From positions 1-50,034 of the forward strand of contig JANBPT010000257.1 in the NCBI GenBank assembly GCA_027575765.1: a stretch of 50,034 nt of DNA. The letters run 5' to 3'. Of the stretch, positions 34,047 through 44,641 are shown piece by piece (positions within the stretch are counted from its first letter, which is position 1; each line of letters starts with the position of its first letter). Position numbers and translations under genes: made by a program. Source of the stretch: Tieghemiomyces parasiticus (lineage: Eukaryota; Kickxellomycota; Dimargaritomycetes; Dimargaritales; Dimargaritaceae). The notes beneath the pieces are model-generated. The model was not told the origin of the DNA, did no database searches, and worked only from the letters and a program-made list of their open reading frames with translations.

Positions 34047-34169
34047 ATGTATCGCCACTTCGTCTTAACTGCCTGCGTCCTGGTCCTTATCGGCTGTGCC
34101 AGCGCCGGAAAAGTTAAAACCACCGGCAAGGTAATGACTATAAAAGCTGTACCATCGTCGAAAGCATAA
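34047..34169 (+). CDS. Small secreted cationic peptide precursor, 40 residues
   Basis: Too short for normal gene calling, but it has all the parts of a gene: CCAAT and TATA boxes (33843, 33860), a pyrimidine-rich leader, ACC before the ATG, and AATAAA at 34220, 51 bases after the stop. Residues 1-20 are a textbook signal peptide: MYRH, then a hydrophobic core FVLTACVLVLIG, then a small-residue cleavage region ending ASA. The predicted mature peptide is about 20 residues, has five lysines and no acidic residue, and ends PSSKA. No cysteines remain after cleavage. It may be a secreted effector, signalling or antimicrobial-type peptide; that is inference. A GTAATG donor after codon 27 could splice instead to a frame at 34233, giving a longer protein. 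Confidence 0.55.
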   Translation: MYRHFVLTACVLVLIGCASAGKVKTTGKVMTIKAVPSSKA

Positions 34170-34219
34170 AAGCATTGTAGAAGGACTTATGGTACCTTTA
34201 TTATTGACACACCCAATAC

Positions 34220-34225
34220 AATAAA
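34220..34225 (+). terminator. PolyA signal of the secreted peptide gene
   Basis: AATAAA 51 bases after the stop of the peptide ORF. Confidence 0.55.
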
Positions 34226-35017
34226 GAATAAGGAGCCAACAGTGCGTAAGCCGATAAGTGGGAATAAGAAGGCACCGGAGTCGAGCAAAATGGCTGCTGG
34301 TACCTATACTAACCACGCTTCCGATTCCATGAAGAATACGGGGCAGCCTAGCGTCATTGTCAGTGTCGTAATGCCCACGTATAACTTGGCCGGCCCTATC
34401 GTTCTTTGTCCATTCAGAGGCGGAATGATGATTTTACAATCATAATTTAACTCATCTTCTGCCAGAGTTTTGGCCTCAATATACCCGATGGATGATTTAT
34501 TGAGTTTTTATTCTCGCTTGCATGGATACGTATTAGCTTACCATAGTGAACAGGGATGTGGTACCGCACTCCAAAAATAACAAACTCGGGGGATGGAAAA
34601 CCAATAGAATATATGAACCGCTCTTAGTGCTTAACTGTGGTTACTACGGTGTGCAAACCAGTGCTCTGCATGTGTGGTGTTTGGGGGTCGGAAAGGTAGG
34701 GTCCTAAGTCGTAACGCGGCTTTCGAAGTGGCAGGGAGCGAATGGATAGGCCTTGCGGGATGAAGAGGGGTCGGGGCACATGGACATTTAAAAGGGGCGA
34801 GACGTTTGGTATCGAGAGGATACCTTGAGTTGACAAATAGTAGGCATATGATTTCAGCGAGTGGAATTGGGTACGGCGCAGAGAGGACAGTAGACGGATA
34901 CTAAGAAAGTGGTATTATTATCCCTTTTCCCCTTATTAAATGTATTCCATTGTAGCTGTCTATAAAGGGATGAGGATTTACAAAGCTAGGAGGTGGCTGT
35001 GGTACTACTGGTAGGGA
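34226..35017. other. Spacer; open frames but no clear gene
   Basis: A plus frame (about 34233-34445) is open and basic, and contains a TACTAAC-like branch point at about 34309, so it may be a 3' exon of the peptide gene. A minus-strand frame at 34624-34836 is Pro/Leu-rich and could be an exon following the ORF at 35018-35425; no start codon is visible in it. Confidence 0.3.
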
Positions 35018-35425
35018 CTAGCGGGTGAGCAGGTCGTAGCGGGCTTTACTGGGGTATATGACGGGCATAGAGCAGTAAACAATAGGCATAAATAGGGATA
35101 AGGTGTGGGTAGGGTACGGACGATCGAGGGCAGGTGGAATGGAATAGAGGGCGTGAAGAGCAATAGGGCATAGGGATGGAGACAGGGTGCTACGAAAGCC
35201 AGGCGGTACGTAGTGTAGGTTAGTAGACAGAGGAGGAGCCATGGAATCCAAGTTGATATAGTTAGTCGGACAGTTGCTATGCCGTGAGTCGGCAAAGTTG
35301 ATGTGTGGCTCCGGCGGTTGCGTGGAAGCCCCTGCAGCCTCTGACGGACGGCAGCTTAGAAGTTGCTGCGGTCCATGGCACTCGCGGTGTGAGTACTGCA
35401 TGGGCATAGTGTGATGGAGCATCAT
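35018..35425 (-). CDS. Hypothetical Pro/Tyr/His-rich ORF
   Basis: An ATG-started frame of 135 codons rich in Pro, Ser, His and Tyr, with no recognised domain. The low-complexity composition (PPEPHINF, PPALDRPYPTHT) resembles disordered regions of fungal regulators. It may be one exon of a larger minus-strand gene with the frame at 34624-34836. Evidence for coding is limited to length and composition. Confidence 0.25.
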   Translation of the reverse strand: MMLHHTMPMQYSHRECHGPQQLLSCRPSEAAGASTQPPEPHINFADSRHSNCPTNYINLDSMAPPLSTNLHYVPPGFRSTLSPSLCPIALHALYSIPPALDRPYPTHTLSLFMPIVYCSMPVIYPSKARYDLLTR

Positions 35426-36841
35426 TGTCAGGTGGCCGGGATTCGTGGGCACCGCAGCAGTTAACGAGCCCGGTTTATTGATAACGCTATAGTGAAGAAT
35501 ATATGAGGTGTCAAACGTAAGGATGGAGTATCTTGGAGAGGCCAGAGGCGCTACTTATTTTATACAATGCAATAGTAGTGTGATGATGGGAGGGGGAGCG
35601 TCTTCTCCACCCATCCTAAACCCCCCTGACTTGGATGGTCCTGGGCTGAGGGCCATGGTAGTATGACTAACAGACGTTAAGGGTACATCAGGCCTGACTG
35701 CTCAACCACTCCGGATTCTTTTTCCCTCCTCTAGTTACATTTGCTATTCTCATCATCCACTAGGGCTTACTTGGATCCATCCATATGCTCATTTTCATCT
35801 ACTTCCCCTTTCAGATTTAGACTTACGAAACCCTCATGGTCAGTCCCTTCAACATGACCGCCTCATTGGTGAGAAGGTCAGCGCTACAACTCCGATCTGT
35901 AGTTAATATGAGAAGGGAAATAGTGGAGAGGAAAGAAGCAGGTTGTAGTGAATATAATGGATTGATTAGTGAGCATGGCCACTATGCAAGAAAGAGATAG
36001 GATTAAAAGGAAACTGTACTGTGGTTGCCCAAAACGACCTCACATCACAATGCGCTAAGAGGTGGCCACCCAACGACCCCACTGTACCTCCGACCAGTCA
36101 CCCATGCGCCCGCCGAAAACAATGGCTAATTTCACCACCTCCATGCCTTACCACGGCCATCTAGGCCGCCTCTCCTTTTCGAACGATACTTGCCATGCTT
36201 CCTTACGCTTCCCTAAGATTACACTATTCTCTAAACTAGCATTATATCAACAAGGCCAAGTCACAGGCTTCTACCTTACATAAGGCGTCTGGTTGGTATC
36301 AATAAAGGCCATCTACAACACCTTTCCTACTGATATTTCTGGATTAAAATCACACCTACCACACGTCATATTATCACCTGCCAACAGATTACTACTCATT
36401 CCTTGTAGTGGTTTATTAATGCGTATCTCGTTTATCACATCAATTACTTCAGCTAGGGTACTTGCGAATTACTATCCTGGCACTGGAACCAATAACTACT
36501 CCTATGCAATTACTCCCATCCGCTACAACAGCCGTTTGCTACCCTTCATTTTGTATGACTTAGAATGATCCCCTCTCTACTACCATGGATACTAATCATT
36601 CCCATAACATCTAGTCGTATAACTGATTGGCAAGGGCCTACAATGATCTTGCCATTTCGCCATATATAAGATGCCTTTCATACCTTTGGATAAGGAGCAA
36701 CACCAACAGCGACAATTTTATTGAATTATGTATACATTCAAATAATCCTCTCAACAGCACCTACTATACAATTTCTTAGTTTCAGACAAATGGAACGAGG
36801 TACTGTATGCGCTACTTAAATTAATCATTATGTAATTTTAT
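35426..36841. other. AT-rich stretch with decayed frames
   Basis: No intact gene. A plus frame entered at about 36283 stays open to TGA at 36568 with protein-like composition (ATG only at 36419). It begins at the motif shared with 42362-42400. The short AT-rich codons differ from those of the housekeeping genes. Confidence 0.35.
36257..36311 (+). repeat. Dispersed short repeat, copy A
   Basis: Aligns with 42348-42402 in the same orientation: CCAAGTC, then CCTTA-ATAAG, then GGCGTCTGGTTGG and TCAATA-AAAGG. The two copies have small indels and no long flanking match. Confidence 0.55.
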
Positions 36842-36887
36842 TATCATATACATATGTTACAAAACCAATATTACACTATATACAGAT

Positions 36888-38023
36888 TCACACCCCAGCC
36901 TTTGCTAAAAAATGGAGGGCATGGGCAATTGGGTCACATAGGTGGACCTGGCCCTGCTGCCTGGCCAGCTCATCAAGGGCCTTGTGCATGGCACCCTGGT
37001 AGAAGTGTTGTAGTCTCTCCCAGGAGCGACGGACTTGCTTGGATGGGCAAGAGGTGTAGGCATAGGATATGCCACCAAACTGATGGAAGGCCTCAGGACA
37101 GACCAGGTACCCTTGGGGTGTATGGTTGGTGGCCTGGTTGTACCGGATGAGGTTCTGGTAACTCTCAATCACGGCCAACTCAAGTTTGGTATCCTTGACC
37201 CTCTGGGCAAGTTCCTTGCAACGGCCATTGTGAGTGTGGGGCTCCAGGGCCATCTCATCTACCAGGTCCATGTGCTTATTAAAGCACCGGCGAAACTCAC
37301 TGGCCAGGTTGTCTGGAGTGACCTGTAGGCCCAATTGGCACCAGAGGTTGTCCAGGGCAATGGCACCAGTTTCAGGCTCCTTGGTTTCCGTGACTTTAGG
37401 GCCCTCCAGCAATGTTGAACCACTAGGAGTGGAGGCTATGCTGCATGGGGACAGTGGTTGGGGCACAGCCCCACTAACCTTATTCCAGGGAACTAGGCGA
37501 TTTGCGATGGGGCTGTCCGCCTCCTGGCTAGCCAAGGCATGATGGCTGATGGGCTGGCAGGTTGCCACGGCCTGGGGCCGCTGGAGAGCCCACCCATCAG
37601 CCTTTCTTTGGCAGTGGTGATTCTGTTTGGTGAGCACAATGACACAGGAAATGTAAGGTTAAGGTTAGCAGCTGGTATATAATGAGACTTTTGCCTATTC
37701 ATGATTAGGCCCTAGCAGATTGTATAAAGTGCACTTACCCAGATTGTCTGGATTGCGTCGGAAATAGCGACTTCTTCAGATGTTAGCTGCCCCCCAGCAG
37801 TGACTAGTGGGGCAGGATTAGTGGGCTGTGCAGGTGCTCTGCCAAATCTGGAGCCCTGACACCTATGGGTGGCTGGTGCCGGGTAGTAGATATCAGCCAT
37901 TGATTTGTCTGACAACTGTCTTTCAACGTCATCAAACTTTTCAACTGACCAGCAACCTAAAAAACTACCGGCCTCCTTCAGAGCTGAGAAATGTGTGGGG
38001 TGTGAACATGCCAAAGGGGACAT
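36888..38023 (-). CDS. Two-exon protein of unknown function in the CpG-depleted island
   Basis: Exons in reading order are 38023-37739 and 37622-36888, joined at phase 0 by a GTAAGT donor and a CAAACAG acceptor with a GCTAAC branch site, giving 339 residues. I do not recognise the family. The N-part is Ser/Pro-rich with scattered Cys and His. The C-terminal half looks helical and amphipathic: LWCQLGLQVTPDNLASEFRR, then CFNKHMDLVDEMALEP, KELAQRVKDTKLELAVIESY and HKALDELARQQGQVHLC. No signal peptide is present. The frame is intact even though CpGs are almost absent and codon use differs from every recognised gene here (CTG, GCC and TGG rather than CGx or NCG codons). Upstream of 38023 the frame is open to 38107 without ATG, so a further 5' exon is possible. 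It could be an orphan gene, a transferred gene, or a product of an unidentified mobile element. Confidence 0.5.
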
Positions 38024-39660
38024 TAAAAAATGGTTAAACAAATCTGAACTTGGGTCGACTTTTTTTCTTGACACTATGATTGGCCACAGAGGATGGCTCT
38101 GCCGCAATGGTTTGCCATGGCCGAATACAACTTACCATTCTTGACCCTAGTAAAAATACCCATGGTTAAATGTTCAGTTGGTTGGGGAGTGATGACGTAG
38201 TATATTGGGGATAAAAGAAATTGGATTGTTGAGATGGAGTAGTCAAGTGTGGCAAATGAATGGCTACCAGATAATAGACTCTTAGTAAAATTGATTTGGA
38301 GGTGAATGGTGCTATTTAAGATGAGTGGGGTTTAAATGTGTTTGATGGTAAAGCACTGGGCACTGGTTCAGGTATATATACACCTGGCTACTCCTCCGCA
38401 TTTCTTCAAGGGCAGTAGGGGAAGCCCATGCAACCCCCATCCTCTACTGAGTTTGGCCTAGAAAGCCCAGTATGCCTTCAATTGCCTTGGCTACAGGTAG
38501 TTTGAATGGTAAGATGCTGGTGGCTTCCATCACAACAAGTGGGGACTCTAAGCAAGACTTTTTGGCCGTCTGAATTGGCATGCATGACAATCTATTTTCA
38601 AAAGATAATGCGGCAGCAATGTTGAAATGACCTACACTGCCACATGATGGCATGGTCTAGGCTACGATGATAGCTATATCACGGCAAGTTATTATGTGTA
38701 ATATGCCACTGCAAGAGGCAGCTAGAGGGACACTGGTTTTGGCACTATCTTGGAGATGCCAATCAAAAAAAAACAACAACATGCCAGCCACGGGAATGTG
38801 GGGCTGACCAGTTGCGCACACACATGTTGCGTTCCCCTTGGTGCCCACCCCATGGCATTTACCGATCTAGGGGTGCAGTGGGAGCTATGGGTATGTTAAG
38901 ATTTGCTGCTAGCGGCATATGCCAATGTCCAAGCAACCATGTATTCTGTATGTTATTTTAGTTCTGGGAGAGCATGGCATGTAGCACGGCAATCAGACGC
39001 AACCAACGGTTGGGGAGATTGTTTTTACCTTGATGTTTTGGAATTCTATGCCTTATCTGAGCCAGTGCCTATGCATCCCACTGCCACCATTGTAACAATA
39101 GCAAAACTTAATGTTACTGGTGAGCCATGCGCTCCGTTGCCACTGCATAGGCGATACTGCCATTTGCAGTAAGCGACGTTCATTTCAGAGGATTTGAACC
39201 GTGGCCTAAATCGTCTCCGGTTTCTTATGACCAGGGAGAAGTGGCACTAAAAGTGGCAGCACTGGAATTTGGTCATCATCATGGGTTTCAAGCTGACAAT
39301 GGTGGACGACCAATGGTCCACTCCTTCATGGTACCACCATGTACCTCAATTGGTCCTGGCAACAGTTGATTTGGACTAAACAGGAACCATCAAGTATTTA
39401 AATCAGCTGGTCAATCATTAATGTTATGTGGTGAGTGCAGCGCATCCTTGGTGGCCGCTTTCATACTACCAAGTAGCATGGAAAAGCTTACGATTGTTGT
39501 CTTACACAGCACCCCTGGGATAGCGGGCAAGGGAAAAGTGGGGTTTTCCGTGGTTTATTCCTATCTACACTCTAGTGGCCATGGAATGCAATACGAGATA
39601 GAGGTAATGCAGGTAATCCAAAAGGAAATAAAATTGAGTTAGCAGAACCGGAGGTCTTGG
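38024..39660. other. CpG-poor sequence with broken ORF fragments
   Basis: Fragments with protein-like composition occur on the plus strand (about 38903-39172; about 39175-39371 ending GPGNS; 39421-39642 reading CGECSASLVAAFILPSSMEK and on) and on the minus strand (38444-38653). They do not link by obvious splicing and contain frame breaks, so they look like decayed remains. No family was recognised. Confidence 0.35.
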
Positions 39661-39967
39661 GCCTTCGTGCTGTAGATGAAACTTAGAAACATACAAGGCA
39701 AAGGGTCAAATAATGTAGCCCATTTTGGCATTGAACCGTTCCTCACTTAACTTGCGTTTTTACCTCCCACCACGTCAGCTGTGGAAGCGCCCCCCCCCCT
39801 TCCTTTGTTCCAATTTACCAATCGTAACGGATGGGTCCCCAGTTATCAATTTTATAGCGAGGGCCGCACGGCAGGTACTGTGATTTATTTGTACTGACGT
39901 TCACGCTAAGCGTGGCTCTCTCTTGCTAAACAACCCTCAACCAAATAATATCTTTCTAACGGATCAC

Positions 39968-40740
39968 TGCTCCCTTGAAGACGGGCCCTGCCCTGGCCGC
40001 CCGTCAGGCAATACTGTCAAACTTCACGGTACCATTTCCCTGGGACTGCTAGAAGAATAATCATTGACTGACGGCTGAACAGTTCACCCACGTCTATCGT
40101 GCTTCCCCTGGCGCCATGCACAATTCCCTGTGCAGAGACTCGAGCCGGCACAGTCATTTCAACCGCTGGGTCTCCCCCATAACCTCACTAATGACCAGCA
40201 CCACCACTGGGTGCATTTTTCCACCGACTCCCAGGAGGAGTTCAGCAAGGCCGATGGTTACTCGCGGGACTCCATTGTCATAGGGGACGAGACCTGGGTG
40301 TACCTTTATAATCCCCCCCTGCTGGTTCTAGTTGCTGGAGGTAGTGCCCCAGGTGTGGTTCTGTCCTAATTCACCCCTCCTGGGGCCGTGTCGCATCCAG
40401 CATTATGCTGACAGTCTGTTATTTTCAGATGCTGTCGGTTACACCTGAGCGTCTAGTCCTCCCCTCAGTGTCAAGGCCTCCGCCAATCGGCGCGTAGAGT
40501 GCGGGCTAGAGCTCGTGCCCCCAATCTGGACAAAGGCACGTGGAAGTTTGGACCGTGAACACCTGCGGTTTCACCATGATAATGCACCACCGCATTACAC
40601 TGCAGCTACCTGTACCTACGTTTTCGGCGCCGGAGTCGAACTTATTACAGCCCCTCCTTGCATACCTGACATAGCCCCCTTGTCACTTCCGGCTACCCAA
40701 GGGTATCAAATGTTGTCGCCATGGCAATAGGTTAACCAAG
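39968..40740 (+). pseudogene. Mariner (Tc1/mariner superfamily) transposase remnant
   Basis: Pieces of one transposase appear in order on the plus strand but in changing frames. At 39968 LEDGPCPGRPSG matches the mariner linker after the helix-turn-helix (usually EDxPRPGRPS). At 40130-40320 a segment includes LPHNLTNDQHHHWV and then VIGDETWVYLYNP, the first catalytic motif (GDETWVYHYDP in active elements). At 40550-40730 HHDNAPPHYTAA is the second catalytic motif, and ELITAPPCIPDIAPLS corresponds to the PPYSPDLAPSDY block. The third catalytic Asp expected 34 residues after the second is replaced (Ser at that place). Several frameshifts and stops occur, so it is inactive. Terminal inverted repeats were not identified. 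Confidence 0.85.
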
Positions 40741-42340
40741 CCGGAGGCCTGCATATACGCCTGGTATGCATAGTTTTCCAAGCACCAGCCAAGTGACGTT
40801 AGGTCCGACTTTGATAGCTGGTTAAGAAAGAGCCCATTGAGTGGGAATTAGTGAGGGCCATCATTGACTTTGAAGTTAACGTGGCGCACTGCCCATAAGC
40901 TGTTTTCTCTGTATTGTCCTCCATTGCCACCACGCCTTAATGCACTTACGATTACTACACAGCTCCCCACGTTACCCTTATCATTACGGTTATTTTATTA
41001 ACGGCCACTGTAATATCCCACTCCTGGCTCATACACGGCCATGCAGATCTCGGATGGCTATGACGCACGGGCGCTTAAATGTAACGTTCGGCTAAGCCAC
41101 ACACTAGCTAACCAGCTATCCAACGATTACCCCACTGCGCAAAGACCGATAACATCAGCCCAAGGCCCCTGGTCTCCGACTACCACATCGTTTGATATTC
41201 GTAGCAATCCACCACTCTCCACGTCCTTGTGTGATCTATTTTCACCCTAGTACCGTGGCTGTGTCGTCCCGGCTTGCATCCTTAAGTAAGGACCTTTATT
41301 TCAACCTCGACCGACTTCCCTGACACCTTACCGGGCGTCATGCGTAGGCTTTATGGACTACCTGCATGTCCTTCAGCCTTTTAGATACCACCACTACTCT
41401 CCGCCTTTTCGTCCCAGCATATTCGCTGCTCGTCAATTCCCTCATTCGATTCCTGCATCCCATCCCCTAGTGCTGGCCGTATATTCCAATATTGCATGCC
41501 TTTGTTACTCTCATTGGCGTCGTCCGTACCTTTCGTCATGCTCCCGAAGTTCATCAAGCGGACGTTATCCACCGACCACCGTCCAATTGATACTTACTCG
41601 GCGGATTAAATACTCCTATCTCCGTGCTGTTCATAATATTATATTGTGGGAAAGAATGCGACACCCCTTCTCCAGGTGTGTCCTCCGCTGCTTGTGTCCA
41701 TTACAATAAGCCTGATCGTATCATTAAGCTATCATTGACCCCACCTCCACTGCTGCGCCTTAGGAACGCTGTCATCAACTTCATGTCATATCAGGTTAGA
41801 AGATGAGACATAACGGTAGCACCAGGCGGTTCCACATGGCCGAACGGATGTTACCGGCTGAAGTAAATAAGCGCGGGCGTTGCCATCGAGACGTAGAGGA
41901 ATATCACCTTGCAGCACGCCACATCGGCGGCGAAAATCGGCCGGCCTATCGGCAGCGGATGTCGACCTGTCAGAAAAGAAGATGAAGAGAGAACAGTAAT
42001 ATGGCTAACATTAGACATGTTGTTCTTTAATGCAGTTGTCCGATCCAACCACCAGAGGCACGCCATCCGACGCACCTATAGCGCCATTACCCAACGACTG
42101 CAGCGCCACGACTCTGCTTTCCATAAATTTTTATTCGATCACCACACGCATCACTCAACTTGAAAGCCGACGATAGGTCAATAGCGAACCTTACATACCC
42201 ACCCTTGCGTAATTTTATTGTACATATCATCTAACCAAGGCAAAGATCTGGCAAGGTGTCAATCGGACTTCAGGACTAACAACTCCCTCCTGTTCACCAC
42301 CCGCGCTTCACGTGCACCAAAACCGGACTGGTAAGGAGTT
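40741..42340. other. AT-rich gene-poor stretch
   Basis: No supportable gene. It may hold the 3' end of the mariner element (to about 40910). Short frames at 41041, 41353 and 41803 have ATG or TTG starts but no motif and no promoter or polyA context. Confidence 0.4.
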
Positions 42341-42347
42341 TAGATTA

Positions 42348-42402
42348 TCCAAGTCCACCTGCCTTATATAAGGGCGTCTGGTTGGCAAAATCAATATAAA
42401 GG
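42348..42402 (+). repeat. Dispersed short repeat, copy B
   Basis: Matches 36257-36311. Here the block reads CCTTATATAAGGGCGTCTGG then TTGG, and the preceding bases form a TATATAAG box, so it might be a promoter or terminal piece of a mobile element. Confidence 0.5.
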
Positions 42403-42617
42403 TTCATCACCATAAGCGACATACGTTTGATGTGACGATCCAAGGGTTAGCGGTGTGCCATTCATATGCGAAATGGGGATTGAATAGTTAGTAAGCAGGA
42501 TTGGTATAGATGGTGGTGATAAAGTGTGAGGTAGTTGAACGGACTGGACAATACTGATGGGAACCAACCCCAGGATGATAGGAAGTCACTTGTTAAGTAA
42601 CCTTGGGAATAACCTAC

Positions 42618-42863
42618 CGTGATTGCATTTTTGGGAACTACTAATTGAACTCGTGATGGCGTTGCAATCACCGGAACCTTCAAGTGTGCTATAATTTTAC
42701 AGGTCCCCCGGTCCGCAAGTCCCACAATGAAGCCCTTGCTATTTATTAGGCAGCCGCCATTAACCCAAGTACTATTGACTGCACTTCTTCTGCCCAGGTG
42801 ATCTGTTTCCATGCGGGTTTTCACTAGAGGTGCATCCATTCTCGTGCAGAATTTGACCCGCAT
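42618..42863 (-). CDS. Possible exon of an unidentified gene
   Basis: An ATG-started frame of 82 codons ends at a GTAGGT donor in phase 0; the frame runs on to 42462 if unspliced. It is protein-like (WVNGGCLINSKGFIVGLADR, then HLKVPVIATPSRVQLVVPKN) with alternating hydrophobics suggesting beta strands. No family was recognised, and the next exon was not found with confidence. Confidence 0.25.
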
Positions 42864-44641
42864 GCAGCTTGGTTTAACCGTGGGAGAAAGGTGACACCAG
42901 TGCGGATTTGGATACTACAACCATCTCAACCGTTCCCGTTAGTGGCCACAGATGTGGCCAATCGAGGCTGCCCGGTAACCTTCAGTCAACCAAGTTTTGG
43001 GTTGGGGTTCAGGGATAAGTACCGCGAACCACCGTGTCCAGCTTCTCAATTACAGCGGCTTTGGTTTCTTTGGCAACACTTATTACTTATTTTGGTAACG
43101 ACTACTTTAAACTCAATGTCTGGGTTCTCTGACACTGATGTACATTGTCTATTATATAAAGCATTCTAAAGTGATCCGTTTGGCCCTTCTATGTTTGTTA
43201 TTTTGGACGTCTGGACTGTTTAAATGCCCGTCTCTTTTTAGAATCTGCCCCGACTTTGGTGGATAGGCGGAAGGTGCCCGCAAATATCTAATACAGTATT
43301 AGACTCAGATGACGTATACTGTTACATTGTGCCCAGAGTTAAGTTCCGGTATAAAGCTGGGGTTCTAGCGATTGAAGGTGGCTTTATAGGCTAGTGTTTT
43401 TATATTAGAATTTCAGGATGCACCCGACTTCATACCTGGTTAGGATGATGCGTTGTAATATTCCCATAAGTCTGCTATTACGGCACCAGGTTTGGCACAT
43501 CCAATCGGCGTCAGCACTTTGAGTCTTGACATCCCGCTTTCAGTGGCACGTCTACTTCCTACATTAGGCGAATCGGGTCATATAGGGACACCAGTACTGC
43601 GGATGAAGTGGTAGGACAGTTGGTCCAACTTATTAGCTACATATAGATACATACCACGGATTCCCTCAGCTTAACGGCCATACTGAGTGTACCATGACCT
43701 CTAACATGGTCCTTCGGCATAAGTTCTTGGGATAGTGGTGCTTGGCAGTTGAAGGTAAGGCCGAATGCCCTCCACCAGGGTATCATGCGTTGGAATTTCG
43801 AGAGAGCGGTGCCGAACATGACCTTGGAACGTCATACCCTTGGCAGCGGGCGAGATCAGTTCGTATGGGAAATGAGTTGCACATACGATAGGCAACTTCC
43901 GTCCCCCAAACCTGCTGGTCGTTGGAAGAAACGAAATAAGCCCTTGCCAGTATACAAGTGCCACCACCCGGCGACTCGGACCGCCTAAGAGGATATGGAT
44001 ACGTCATCTGCTTGGAATTCTTTGGCGGCATACCGCCGCCATCACCGCCAACGTAGAATACACCCAAGTTGCAGGCCTATCAAAGGGCTCTCAAAACCCC
44101 CTTCCATAAAGGCCAGCTAACCTTACAAGTACAAGCCCTCTTATTACATAGTATATTTCCACATTCAATTTCTATCTACCACACTGCACCTTAGCACAAA
44201 AGTTATACCTTAGCTTTTACGTACATGTGCATGTTGATTAGTAATACTGTCACGCTCCATTGTCCCCGGCCCACGATTCAACCCATGCAGCTCTAAAATA
44301 ACCATTCATTCATACGCAACGTGGTCTAGTTGCCACCGCCTGGCGGCGATTGGCCACAGTCAAAAGTGAAGAGTTGCTGCGAGGTCCAGTTTCAATAGCG
44401 GCGATAAGGGCGAAATAAGCGTCCTATAGGCTTCCGATTAGCTAGCTAGGTCTTAGCCAACGTTCCTCATGGAATTCTCCTCCCCGGGCAACTTTAGATG
44501 TCTCACCAGGTGCCCCCTTTCATCTTTCTCTAAGTGCTTTTGCTCGCCCTTTACGTATTGCCCTGTCCCATTTCTCCCTTCTCGACTAGCTTCGTTGTAG
44601 CATTTTACTCGCAGCCCCCTTCCTACGCAGTGCGACCCGCT
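42864..44641. other. AT-rich gene-poor stretch upstream of METTL3 gene
   Basis: A plus frame at 42891-43169 starts at GTG and reads somewhat protein-like but has no motif. A hairpin GGCGG-CATA-CCGCC occurs near 44023. The CT-rich tract 44500-44640 is probably the leader of the METTL3-like gene, whose frame is open back to 44534. Confidence 0.4.

Larger units (their letters stand above)
36842..39660. other. CpG-depleted island
   Basis: CG dinucleotides are conspicuously rare while GC content stays moderate and TG/CA are abundant. In the roughly 750-base coding exon at 36888-37622 I counted about a dozen CpGs, where composition predicts several times more. Neighbouring housekeeping ORFs such as 7184-8422 and 44642-45727 are CpG-rich. 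This is the expected footprint of long-term CpG methylation and deamination, or of DNA from a source with different dinucleotide bias. Confidence 0.7.
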
